The notes below the pieces were generated by a model that did no database searches, was not told the origin of the DNA, and was given only the letters and a program-made list of their open reading frames with translations. Below, piece by piece: positions 19,601 through 31,121 of a stretch of DNA of 64,000 nt. The stretch's first letter is position 1, and each line of letters begins with the position of its first letter. This stretch comes from Gloeopeniophorella convolvens (taxonomy: Eukaryota; Basidiomycota; Agaricomycetes; Russulales), in the NCBI GenBank assembly GCA_022496205.1, contig WTXD01000066.1, positions 62,001 to 126,000 on the forward strand, written 5' to 3'. The position numbers were made by a program, and so were the translations under genes.

Positions 19601-22600
19601 TCAAAGCTCAGCGAGCAGTGCCCTGATCTCAACCGCCTTATCCACCCTGTCGGCGGTCTCATACAGCGCCGCTGCGCTTTCCAACCGCTCCTTCCTCACA
19701 TCCACATCGTCCGTCAGATCAGCGAGCCAGGAGTTGATATTCGCCTCGCCCAAAGCGTCGCCGATGCGATGCGCGATCTCGATGGACGTCTTGTACAGGC
19801 TCACCGCTTCGGTGTTGTCACCACCCTTGAGGGCGAGATCTGCCAGGGCGTTGAGGGCGTTGACCTGGCCTTGTTCCATCTCGTGCAGGCGGTAGACCTC
19901 GAGCGCGGTGCTGAGATACAGCGCAGCGAGGTCGAACTTCCCGAGATCCATCGCGATGCAACCGCGGTGCTCGCATGCGATAGCGGCAGACTGCTGGCAG
20001 TCAAGACGGGTCTCGTCGTCGAGGCTTTCATCGTCGGCAGCGCTCAGGAAGGCGTCCGAGGCCTCGCCAAGGAACTCCTCGGCGCGCTCGGGGGCGTCCC
20101 TGCGCGTCAGCTCGCCGAGCTCGAGCAGGCACTTCGCCGTCAGGATCGGGCTGTTGCGCTTCCTGCAGATCTCGAGGGCCTTGAGGAGGTACGGTGGCTG
20201 GCGCGGGATCTGCCAAAGCGTCCAGTCGGCGATGCCGGCAGCAGCCTCTACGACGTCCGTCCACTCCGTTTTGTCCGTCGAGGGGTTTCTGAGCGCCCGT
20301 GTAACAATGAGCTCGACGTTCCGCGTCTGCGCCAGGCGCAGTCTGCGGTCCGCGTTCTCCCCAAGGAAGATGTTGATCTTGGCGAGGGCGAAGTAGTGCT
20401 TGCGCAGAGCACTCTCGACGGCGGCACTGTCGACCTTCCACGCCTTCTGGTCCTCTTGAGACGGGTCGGCAAAGAAGAGGCGGAGAGGACTAAGCATACG
20501 AAGAAGACCGAACGCAGGCTCCACGTAGGCAAGGCCGGACGCAATGAGGGCTGCCTTCGCTTCGTCGATGACAGACTCGCTGGCGATGAGTCCGCTCTGA
20601 AGAAGGTCGCGACTGGCACCGTCGGGGAGTAGGGCCAGGATGCAGCAGAGTGTAACAGCCTCCGCGGTACCGGCGACGCGGGGGCTTGCCACGGTGATAC
20701 GGATAGATGCATCCAGACTGCCGCTCCGATTTTGTTTGTTACCGGGATCAGCAACTGCCTTTGACTTCTCGAGCTCGAGCTTGCGGAGGATTTCGGAGAG
20801 AGAGCGGGTCGATGTCATGCGGGCGAGAAGAGCGATCGTCAAGGGATGACCTTCGGATTGGACTACGAGCTTGTTCAACGCCTCCTTCTCCGAAGCGTCC
20901 TTCGGCTCGGAGATGTCGGCGTAATCAAGGAAAGCAGCTCGTGCCTGGTCGTCATCAAGGGCGGTGACCGATGCCTTGTACTTCCAGCCCCCAGCGACTT
21001 CGAGACGCAACGTCGGATTGCCACGCACGGTGACAAGGAGACTAGCGTTTTTTGCGAGTAGTGGGAGGAACTCTTGCTCGATCGCTTGTTGAATGTCGCC
21101 TGGAGAATCGAGGAGCTCCTCGAAGTTATCGAGGACAATGAGCGTTGGCCTGGCCGTGAGCAGCTGTCGGACAGCCTCGTCAGAGGCGTCGTCGCTCTTG
21201 ATCTTCCGCATGAGCAGAAGCTTCGACTTGACGTTCTCGATAGTCTTTGAGCCGTCACATCGAATGAAGCAGATACGATTGCCGTAGACTTCCTTGGTGC
21301 GTCGATCATTGAGGATGCGCAAGGCGATAGTCGTCTTCCCAATCCCGGCAGGGCCTTTGATGATAGCAGACTGGGGACGGAATTCGTGCTGGGAAACCAA
21401 CGCCGACGCGAAGACCTCGACCAGCTCCTTGATGACGTTGTCCCTCCCAACGCATACAGCAGGGTTCGAGAATGCCGGCGGAGAAAGCTCGAGAGATGGA
21501 ACATTCCGAGACTGCAGCAGGTACCCGTCCAATGTTAGCATCGCTCGATCGCCGTATCATTGTTGATACGGGACTTGCCTTTATCCTGGCGATGCAATCG
21601 CGTACTGTATCCCGACCCTCTTGAGTGGCCAGCCAGTTTTGCGTCTCCTTTATGAGCGTTTCCTTTTGCGAGATATCGGCCAGGTCAATCTTTCCTAAAC
21701 CCGGCACGTTGAATCGGTAATAGACATCTCTAGAGAAGATAAGGCGAAATAAGTCCATGGCGCCATAAGAGCTCAAGAAGGTACTAACTTCAGAATAGGA
21801 TCGTGGGTCATCTCTTCATGAGCATTGTATGTATCACTGGCAATCCCAGCGAGGTACACCACCAGCTGTGCGATGCGACGAGGAGCTTCAGCCAGGTTGC
21901 GTCCGTAGTTCACCCATGCCTTAGGACCCCGTCCTTCGGCGTCGTGACGATCCTCACTCCTGGGCACCAGAAGATCCCCGAGGCCAGTACCGATAGAGAC
22001 GACGCAGCCGATCGGCCGACCTTTCAGAGTGGGAATTCGGTCGACCTCGAAAACACCCTGGCGGACTGGATTGTTACACTTGGAGGCACCTGCATCTTCG
22101 AAGATCTTGTCGCCAAGGTGGACAGAGGCGAAGTACGTCGGCGCAGCGGAGGTGGCGCGGGCCGCCTGTTTGATCAGCCAAGTATGGTTTTGGGGGACTA
22201 CTGGCTCGGAATTGGGGTACGTGCGGAGTAGAACGGGAGGAGAGTTGACGGAGCCTTTCACGGTTGTCGTGATGACAGTCTACATAACAAGGAAGTGGCG
22301 ATCAGCAACCATCCCACAGCCTCGGAGAGTAAAAGACTTACGTAGCAGAAATCGTCGCCCGAGGTTGCGAGAGGGTCCAACAAGGGCTGATCTCCAACAA
22401 GTTGCTGAAGACATTGCTCGAAAGGACGCTCATCCAACTTCTCCCGACCCGTCTTGAAGAAGTAGCTATCGTCTTTGCTCCGTACTGTGCCGAAAATCTT
22501 GTCACCGAGGGTCAGATAGGCTTCCTTCGCCTCGGAAACGGTGTATCTCAGACGCCCGAGAAGAATCGCGATGAGGCCGCCAGTGCTGGTGCCGATGATC

Positions 22601-22770
22601 AGGTCGAAGACTTCGCACGGCTTCGGAACGCGGCCATCAGGATCCTTCATCTCGTTCATGAGACGGTCGAGAATTTCTAGCGACGAGAGGCCTCTGTAGC
22701 CTCCGCCATCCAAGCTCAGAATACGGGGAGGTGTCTTCAACACGATGTTCTGGTTCTCGGCGGACGGCAT
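19601..22770 (-). CDS. Patatin-NB-ARC-TPR protein (fungal NLR/STAND type)
   Basis: Four exons (22342-22770, 21789-22279, 21579-21729, 19601-21511) give 993 residues. Residues 1-340 are a patatin-like phospholipase: SLDGGGYRG (oxyanion loop, 22-27), GTSTG with the nucleophile Ser62, and the Asp partner in DAG at about 205 (most patatins have DGG or DGA). A nucleotide-binding domain of NB-ARC type follows: VGRDN, Walker A GPAGIGKTT (about 410-418), Walker B LIVLDNFEE (481-489), LLVTVRG and GHPLTIAL (578-585). The C-terminal 150-200 residues look like tetratricopeptide repeats (ALNALADLALKGGDNTEAV). Intron 3 (21512-21578) has a GC donor (GCAAGT) with a perfect CTAAC branch site. The architecture equals Neurospora PLP-1, an NLR that triggers cell death in allorecognition; that role is inferred here. 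The first domain would hydrolyse membrane lipids upon activation. Confidence 0.9.
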
Positions 22771-23437
22771 CCTGAGCTGTGATCAACAGTAGAGCGATGG
22801 GTAGGGGCAAGAGAGGAAAAGCACACCGGAAATGCCCTCTGGCTGCCCACCTTTATACCTCTCCAAGGTGTCCCTCGTCGACCCGATGGTGAACGCTCCC
22901 AGTACAGGTCCTCTCCCCAAGCCGATAGAGCGGAGGAGCAGGCACGTCCTGTCATTCGGCGTCTGGCCACGCCGGAAGAAGAGAGTACAACGACCAGTAT
23001 GCTTAGAGACAAGGCCGTCAGCCTGACCCTTCCATCGGCTGGAACATAGAGGCCGAAATGCAGCAGACACGCTATGCAGATGGGAGAGAATCAAAATGCC
23101 TGCCAGGGCGAGTGCAAGCCCAGGCCTTGAGACGGCTACTCGGGAGTAGGGGCACCTCGTGTTGCTGTTGAATGGCTCCGCAACTTGCTTGGCCCGGTGA
23201 AAAGTTGCCCGAACATCAAACGCCAATTCAAGAGGTAGCTCGATCAAGGTGGACGATTGAAGTAAAGAGGCCGCTGTCAAGTTGAAGTGCCTGGGGCTGC
23301 GCATCGCGTCCAGACTGTCAAAATAAACGAACCCGACTCACACCGCCTTCGGCAGGTGGCTCCCACGGCTCAGCGGAAATGCTATTCCGACATTGATACA
23401 AACGGTCGTCACGCCGGCCTCTTCGCACAAAAACTAG
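22771..23437. other. Upstream region of the NLR gene
   Basis: About 670 bases with no separate gene I would defend. A 173-codon open frame on the minus strand (22783-23304) ends 12 bases before the NLR start and has no recognisable domain, so it is treated as leader/promoter sequence. Confidence 0.4.
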
Positions 23438-23439
23438 TA

Positions 23440-24046
23440 CAGTCAAACCTGTCTTAAGCCATAGCCCTCGGTGGAAGCCCAAAGCTATGGGTTATGACAG
23501 GTTATGGGGTTTGGGAGGCACGGGTACGTCGGGGATCAGATAAGCGCCGGGACCGGCATCGTGATTACTGTGAGCAGCAAGCTAGTGTACTACAGAGCAG
23601 TCCAAACTACATGTTGCATTGAAGGGGAGTCAAAGATTGAGCCTTGTCTGACAACTGAGAGCAACAAGGATTGCTTCTAGCTTGCATGGGAAGGGCTTGT
23701 TGAGGCCGGTAATGAAATCCTGAAGCATTAACACTGCAGACAGTACATCCTTGCGAGATGGCATCGCTTCGACAAGTATCGTCGTCGTCGGACTCGCCAC
23801 ATGTCATCAGATTGTTTATGTATATACCCTTTTAGCATGAATGCAAGCCATATTTGGTGGGAAAATAACCAGATCGGACCAAGATATGAACTAAATATGG
23901 GTTATGCTAGGCCATATGGGGTATGGGTTATGGTGTATGGCAGGTTTTATAGAATTCCCCGCAAACCAACTCCGTGGAAGGCCCAAACCTATGGCTTATC
24001 ACAGGTTATGGCTTATCACGGGTATGGCTTAAGACAGGTTTGACTG
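23440..24046. mobile_element. TA-flanked Tc1/mariner-pogo type element, decayed
   Basis: A 607-base element with terminal inverted repeats of about 25 bases beginning CAGTCAAACCTGTCTTAAGC, flanked on both sides by TA (23438-23439 and 24047-24048). Subterminal sequence is full of short GGTTATG/CTTATC repeats. Between about 23645 and 23800 the minus strand reads MPSRKDVLSAVLMLQDFI and then KLEAILVAL.CQTRL before a stop, which resembles the C-terminal tail of fungal pogo/Fot1-like (DDE1) transposases. The main catalytic region is absent, so the element could only move using another copy's enzyme. Confidence 0.72.
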
Positions 24047-24048
24047 TA

Positions 24049-24500
24049 CATTGACATCGAATCGATCAGGGCCTACAGGCGGGCCTAAGGGGGCCCAAGG
24101 CTGGACATAAAGATATCAGGCACATAGACGGAACGAAATTCTACCCTGTGCCTGAATTCAACCAGGAACTGATCGACCAGGGCATGTCGGGCTGTCATGT
24201 CTATCAAGTACGTACCCGACGAATTCATGGTGAGCGTCAAGGCCGGCGGGCCTGCCAGACCACTGGACACCCATAACGCAGCTTGTTGACGCAACGGAGA
24301 CCTTCGAAAATTCGTGCGTTGCGCCCAACTTGGACCCCAACGCTGAATCAGTTCGACCTAACAATGCTAGCTAGTAGGCAGGTATCGATTGATCTCTCAT
24401 ATCGACAATTGTTGGTCAGTAGGCCCGGCTCTTGCTCATAAATTGAATTATTGCACACTTTCGACATTGCCTCTACATAGTGACAATACACCGCCGCGTT
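24049..24500. other. Intergenic downstream of aldolase 1
   Basis: About 450 bases between the pogo-type element and the aldolase stop codon. Nothing recognised. Confidence 0.4.
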
Positions 24501-25552
24501 TTAATAGCGGGACGACGTCTGTCCTTGGGACTGCGTGGCCGCAGCCTCGAGGCTGGCAGAAATAGAGGCAGACATTGCAGCGGCGTCTGTTGCCACGTTG
24601 ACCTGTTTGCGCACTCCTGCATAAAGACGTTTCCCGCAAGTCGTGTATAGGTACCCACCAGATCAAACCCTTCTTTTGCGCGGGCAGCAGCTTGCGGTCC
24701 AGAAGTGCAGTATATCGCACTAAGTTGTGTACTGGTAAGCGACCCTTCATCGAGTATTCAAAGCCAACATACACTTTCTTGCCAGCAGCATGGGTAACAG
24801 TCTTGATTTTCTGAATGATCTTCTCAACCTCCGGGTGTGGGTCAGGCGACGGTGGAGGAAAGCCGAGTGAAATAGACAAGTCGAATGGCCCAATGAACAG
24901 TGCATCTACGACCACAAATTGACGTTAGGTTGGGAGGCCCCACGCGATGATTGATGGCACGTACCGACACCCTCGACAGCAGCAATCTCCTCGACATTGT
25001 CAACCGCTTCACGAGTCTCGATTTGCACCATCACGAGCACAGCGGCATTCGCGGCGAGGAGATACTCCCCCGGAGTCATCCCCCATACACCGTGGGTATA
25101 CATGCTGCCGAATCCGCGGCGCCCAACGGGAGGGAAGCGACTGTCCGCGACGATCTCACGAGCCTGCGCAGCGGTGCCGACCTGTGCATACCGATTAGCT
25201 TTCGACTCCTAGAGAGGTTTAAGCCCGAGCGTACCATGGGCACAATCACACCCGCAGCGCCCGCATCAAGTGCATGCTTGATCTGCCAGCTCGCCGCACC
25301 AGCCGCAGCTCCCGTCGCTGAGATACGCACGAATGCTCGTGGTGCAGACGGGCCCAGTCCGGCGATGGCCTGAATGCATTCCGCCGCACCAGGGACAAGT
25401 GGTATAAGTCCATGCTCGCAGTCGAGGAGGACCCATGAGAGGTGCTTGCTGGACGAGGCGACGGTGCGCGCGTTGTGAGCACCGGGGAGAGAAATCCAGG
25501 CGCCAAAAGCGGTGCTGCTAGGTTGGGATGCTTGCGTAGTGGTATTCGACAT
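24501..25552 (-). CDS. HpcH/HpaI-type aldolase (class II pyruvate aldolase), copy 1
   Basis: Five exons (25235-25552, 24965-25181, 24773-24905, 24659-24719, 24501-24602) encode 276 residues, about the usual length of the family. Landmarks: FGAWISLPGAHNARTVA, LLDCEHG with the catalytic His, GAAGVIVPMVGTA, RGFGSMYTHG, QIETREAVDNVEEI with the metal-binding Glu, and VDALFIGPFDLS with the metal-binding Asp, followed by CTSGPQAAA. The family cleaves or forms 4-hydroxy-2-oxo acids to pyruvate and an aldehyde using a divalent metal; the substrate here is not known. A paralogue with identical exon lengths for exons 2-4 lies at 53.1-54.1 kb in the opposite orientation. No targeting signal is seen, so the protein is probably cytosolic. 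Confidence 0.88.
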
Positions 25553-27716
25553 CCTTGCTTCTGTAGAGGGTCCCGGTCAGTCCTCAGACTTATATATTGG
25601 CCGACCCGCAGTACCTCATAGCACTGAGTCGGGGCCCATCGTGTTGCGACTCGGCCCGGGATTGTTCAGCGGCGGCCGATACAAAAGGCTTGTGATAAGG
25701 TCCTTGTCGGGCGAGGTCGGCGTGCGGGATGTTACAGTGGGTGAAGCCGTGCCATGGAGTTGGAGTCCCATGAGCAGTCCGAAGTCGCTAGAACAGTGCT
25801 GGTGTCTCTGTGGGGGTACCAGAATCTGTTGTTGTGGCGAATTTCGAGGAAAACAGAAGTCCAATCTGTCCGTTGCGCTCGGATGGTTGTGCCACGTGTC
25901 CGGGATGCGAATGATGAATTTGGTATGTCGTTCTCACAACCAAGCACATGACCAAGCTCAACCAAACAAGAAGCTCTCAGATCGACGAGTCGGAACTGCT
26001 CTCGAGCCTTCTCGAGTTGCCGCATTCTTGATCAAACCTTTGTCCACACCAGCACCAGTTGCAATAGCCAGCCAATGCATCATCGGATACTGACTTGGAA
26101 CACAGTGTGATCGATGATCCTCAACTCCTTATGCGCGCCTGTTCATCTTCTACTCTATGATACCCATCGCGAATCGCTATCCGGATTCCGCTGCTTGGTT
26201 CAAAGTTCCTGCGCGTCTTCGTTGTCGTCTCAGGTCTGCTCGTAGGCGACGGCATGGCCAAAATGTCTACGTCGACCTTGCTCGGGAGCAGGTGAAGATG
26301 GATCTAACCCGCACCTTCTATACTTTCGTGCAGCTGGCAGGTGTATTGCGGGGGACCAGGCCTTCATTTGTGTGATGACAGATGCTGCTATGCGTCACAA
26401 ATATAGTACGGTTCGTTGCACGCCCAATTGCTGGACACGACAGGCTGATTAATCGGTGTTCATAGCTAGATTAACACGCCTGTTGACTAGCTGACTGGGT
26501 GGCGCAAATATACTCGAAGTCGAGAAGCAATCTCTTTCCGCTACTGTGGACTCGTGTTCCGAACTATCACTTCCCGCCCGTGCGTTATTGCATTACGTTC
26601 CAGGTCAAGAAGCACCCAAACCACCGATGTTCATTTTGTATTGGGAGATAGGCTGTCCTCTCAAGTAAGCATGCCATCCCTGCAAGTAAGCGCGGTCTAC
26701 TCCTATTCCTCAAGCTGAATTATTTATGCAGTCTGTGAAGGGCCGTAGAGCATTGCGATCACCAGTGCAGAGGGTGAGCTGCCTGTGATTCTTCTTCACC
26801 GAGTCTGTCAGTATCGTCGCGATCGGTGCCGTAGTCACGGTTGCGACGTTCAGAAGCATCACTATCGACTGCTTCTCAACTTCAGATGAGATGTCCTTCC
26901 GAGTGGTACGCTTCCGTTGGCCACCCGAAGAGACAGTTCGCTGAGCATCACTGCTTCGAAGGCCCGGCGCTTGCACGAACTCGCCCGTACACGAAGGATT
27001 CCTGGGTTTCACCTAGGAGCCCACATGAGTCCATTCGGCAATCTGCACAGCATTTACGGCGTACCCAAGGGCTATCGCGAACTTCTTCTGGGTCCAGTTG
27101 TGGTCCAGCTTGGTAGCTAACTCTGAAGAGCCCATGGCCGAGGCAGGTCGAGGCACGTCATTCGCGAGGCCAAAGGGATCGTGTGATATTGCTGCATGTG
27201 GGTGCGGCTCTATGTGGTTACAATCTGCCAAAATTCGGGGTGCAACCAAGATATTCGCACGGGACATCGCACTAAGCACATGCTTAGCCTTCAAGCTGGT
27301 GGTAAGTCTCATTTTCATGTTATGGTCTACATATATATCTAACATTGCTGTTATAGCGAGGCCGTCTCAGCCTAGCCGGTCGAAGCAACCTACCGCAATA
27401 CGTGCTAGTCAGTCAGGAGCGTTTAGGAAGGATACTGGTTGGACGCTTTGGACGGCCGCCGGTCCGCTCAGCGACGAAGCTCCACTGGTGCCTGGCATTC
27501 AACGGCATGACCGGTCACCAGACTCCAGAAGCAACAAACTTATGCCATACCACTCGTCTTTCTCTCAGGAGCCATCTGCATTAGCGCGGTTCTATATGCC
27601 GAAGAACTTAGAAAACGTATACGCTCACCTTCTCTCTTTAAAAGGGTAGGGGTATTGTCTCGCTCCTCGCGCCTCTCTCTACCCTCACTTCTACCCCGCG
27701 TCCTCTTGTAGGCAAT
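25553..27716. other. 2.2 kb intergenic region, no gene supported
   Basis: Short frames only. A minus-strand frame at 26710-27345 region has protein-like composition but stops and no recognisable motif. The last 100 bases before 27717 are pyrimidine-rich, consistent with the core promoter of the sugar transporter. Confidence 0.4.
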
Positions 27717-29737
27717 ATGGGCAAGGGCGTGCGTTTCGACCAGTTTTCTTGCTCGACATTGACCAATCCATTGAGCAGTACAGCGCTGCAATCGCCTCCA
27801 ACCCGGTACGTCTAGGATGCCTTTGGGTTTTCAATAACTGACGATCTCTCACGTCAGTACATCGTCGGTTCATTCGCATGTATCGGCGGAGGACTCTTCG
27901 GACTGGACATCTCGTCCATGTCTGGTGTGCTCAATGTGCGTGCAGCGAATCCATAAATCACTTGATCCTTGTCTGATTACCATCTCAGAACGATGCATAC
28001 AAGAACACATTTGGCAACGTACGAGGGACCCTCTATCTCCGCTCGACCTCATCTGACCATCGGCGCTTTTAGCCCAACCCCACTGTTCAAGGTGGGATTG
28101 TTGCTGCCATGCCCGCCGGTTCGTTTGGCGGCGCGTTGTTGGTCAGTTACTTGGCGGACTTGATTGGTCGCAAGAAGACCATCATTATCTCTGGCATCGT
28201 CTGGGTGATTGGTTCCATCTTGCAATGTGCTGCCGTTGTGCGTGTCCGCTTTATCCCTCCGAGTTTCCATTGAATCTGGACGCAGGACCGTGGCATGCTC
28301 ATCACTGGTCGAGTCATCTCCGGTTTCTCAGTCGGCATGGCTTCTGCTGTTGTTCCGGTATACCAATCCGAAATTACTGCACCTGCCATCCGTGGTCGTA
28401 TTGTCTCCCTTCAGCAATGGTCAATCACGTGGGGCATCCTCATCCAATACTTCATCGAGTTCGGCTGTTCCTATATCGACGGCGTCGCCTCATTCCGCAT
28501 TCCATGGGGCCTCCAGATGATCCCTGCCATTATTCTCTCCGTCGGCATGCTTATCTTCCCTGAATCTCCTCGATGGCTCATAGATCATCACCGGTGCGTT
28601 TCGAAATGCTGATAATATCCTTCGGCTCATCGTGTCGTCTAGAGAGGAAGATGCGCTCGAAGTGTTGGCCGATCTTCACGGTGGAGGCGATCCCAAGAAC
28701 GAGCTCGTGCAGCTTGAGTTCGAAGAAATCAAGCAGCAGGTGTACTTCGAGCGCAGTGAAGGCGCGAAGTCGTTCGGTGACTTGCTCAGGCCTGGTGTCC
28801 TTCACCGTGTTTCTCTTGGCGCGTCCCTTCAGATGTGGTCTCAGCTCTCGGGAATGAACATTATGATGTAAGGTCTGAGCTGATTTGTGGGATGATCCAT
28901 ACTCACACTGCTTCAGGTACTATATCGTCTACGTGTTCCAGGGCGCTGGTCTCACAGGACGTCGTGGCAATCTCATCGCCGATTCGGTGCAATACGTTCT
29001 CAACGTTGCATTCACCGTCCCAGCCATCATCTACATCGACAAGTGGGGTCGTCGGCCCATGCTGCTAGCTGGCACGATTTTCATGGCATTCTTCCTCTTC
29101 CTTGTCGGTGGGCTGCAAGGCCACTTCGGAGAGTGGGGCCTCGTCGACGGCTCGCGCGTGTGGGTTATCAACGGACATGGCAGCGTCACACGCGGTATCA
29201 TCGTCTGCTCGTACCTCTTTGTCTGCAGGTCAGCCTTTTTCGTTTTCTACATATGTGTCCGAGTACCGACGCCAATCCAGCTTTGCCATCACCATGGGCC
29301 CCGTCTCGTGGACGTATCCTGCCGAGATCTTCCCAATGCGCGTGCGTGCAAAGGCTGTGTCGTTCTCAACAGCGTCGAACTGGGCGTTCAACTTCGCACT
29401 CGCGTGGGCCGTACCTCCGGGCCTGTCGAACATCGCGTTCAAGACGTACTTCATCTTCGGCACGTTCAACGCGGCCGCGTTCATCCACATCTTCTTCATG
29501 TTCCCTGAGACGGCCGGTCGTACGCTCGAAGAGATCGAGGATGTGTTCGCGCAGGGCCACATGTTCACCGCTTGGCGTGTCGATCGTAGCGTCGGAAAGA
29601 AGACGCTCGACCAGATTGTGGAAGAGCGCAAGGATTATGTGGTGCGTGCACCCTGTGCTGCACGCCCCCATGACGAGAAACTCACCACTCCATTACTACA
29701 GGAGGACGAAAAGAGTGATGATAAGGCGTCGGTATGA
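27717..29737 (+). CDS. MFS sugar transporter (hexose-type sugar porter)
   Basis: Ten exons (27717-27728, 27776-27805, 27858-27935, 27989-28018, 28073-28237, 28286-28593, 28643-28867, 28917-29228, 29281-29641, 29702-29737) give 518 residues with all phases closed. The first exon is only four codons (MGKG); it joins to QYSAAIASNPYIVG. Sugar-porter signatures: GLDISSMSGV in helix 1, LADLIGRKK after helix 2, GRVISGFSVGMASAVVPVY, PESPRWL before the central loop, QMWSQLSGMNIMMYY, DKWGRRPML, WTYPAEIFPMRVR and PETAGRTLEEIE at the end. Twelve membrane helices are expected at the plasma membrane, working as a proton symporter. The substrate cannot be read from sequence. Confidence 0.92.
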
Positions 29738-30573
29738 TGGCGGCTGGCGAGATGATGACAATAATGCCCTGTAACGTTCCTGAATGCTGTGGCTCGTGTT
29801 TGGCATGATGTACTAGTCCCACGAGCTCCCGCTGTTGTACCTGCTTCCCTCCCGTCGTTCTTGAAATGAAGGTTCTCCATCTGCATCTGTGCCACGTTCC
29901 GAGCTACTCCGGTCAGACTACAACGCTATGCGAGCAGGTACGCTGGCCAGCAGTGGCCGAGATCGGAGCGGCCGCGAGAGCGGACGGGCCCGGGAGCGCC
30001 GGCCGGTCAACGCTGCCATGACGCGCACACGTGCCCCGGGGGCTTGCATGGCTCGGAGACCGACTCGGGCGCGCGCGCCCACTCGCGATCGAGCATCCTA
30101 TCATCTTCCTCTTGCGCGATGCGGACTTTCTAGTCAGGACACTCTTCACACAAATCTGGATCCCTGGCGCTCGCATGCAGCCACTGGTCCTGCGGCAGAT
30201 GACGCATGATGCGGAGATCTTCTATTCTACTTGGCAAAGAACGTCGAGGATTCAACGCCAATCCAAAGCCGAGGCCACCGCCTCTCGGAGATGCACTGGT
30301 TCGTGTGTTGTCGTCAGTCTCGAAGTGCATCCTCATCAACGTCTCGGTCCCTTTCAGACTTACATGTTGCATCGGAAGCAGAAAATCCCTTGCGCTCACA
30401 CCGTCGCGTCGCCCGCTTAGCTTGGCTCTCGAATGGGAGAGTTGAACGCCTCGTAGCACTCAGAAAGATCGAGATTCTTTGGCCTCGGTCTCGAGTCTCG
30501 ACCACTACTTCTGCTCTGTCCACCTTGGGTGTTGTATCTTGACTGCGCTCGCCGCTGCGAGTAGCGGCCTTTG
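29738..30573. other. Intergenic, no gene supported
   Basis: Downstream of the sugar transporter. Overlapping short frames on both strands, with a basic Arg/Ser-rich minus-strand frame near 30420-30660 that could not be joined to a start. Confidence 0.35.
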
Positions 30574-31121
30574 CTAGTCTTGTGCTTGTGATCCTTGACA
30601 AAATATCTGGGCTCGATGCCCCGTTGATCTCCCAGGTCGGGGTGGAACCGGCGAGGCCCGAACCCAGATCGATGTCAAGATACTGGAGCCAGAACCAACT
30701 CGGCTGGCCGCCGCACACGCAGGTCGATGAGACACGGAAAGAAAGCGCGCATGGACGAATATCGTCACTTACATAATGTGAAGCCCGAGCTCAGTCAGCA
30801 CCGCCGCCTCCCGGCGGTAAGTATCTGCGTCTGCGTTGTGGCTGGGCGCGGGCGTCCCATCGGTTTCCGCCACTACCACCGGTTCCCGTCGCCGCATACT
30901 CAGTTTATCATAAGGCGGTTCCTCTTACCGAATATTGATCGTAGCACCGTTGCATGCCTTTCGGATTCATCAAGTTGTCCGTCTGCACTAAGTCCTGTCG
31001 TTTCCCTCCCTCCAACCGGGTCGAGACTCTGCACGGCGTTCAAATGGGTACCTTCAGGGGCAGCATGTATGATAACAGCATCTCCCTCAAACAGCTCTTG
31101 TGTCCCAAGAACCCCTTTCAT
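30574..31121 (-). CDS. Tentative three-exon hypothetical gene, 140 residues
   Basis: Three minus-strand pieces (30929-31121, 30773-30872, 30574-30703) can be joined through good donors (GTAAGAG and GTAAGTG) and AG acceptors with the frame closing to 140 codons. The first piece reads GTQELFEGDAVIIHAAPEGT, and the second ends EAAVLTELGLHI. No family is recognised, there is no signal peptide, and the C-terminal piece is Pro/Arg/Ser-rich. It could equally be noise or part of a larger gene whose 5' exons were missed. Confidence 0.25.

Noticed and set aside
22783..23304. 173-codon frame just upstream of the NLR gene
   Set aside because: One hydrophobic stretch but no domain, no intron logic, and a position expected for the NLR leader.
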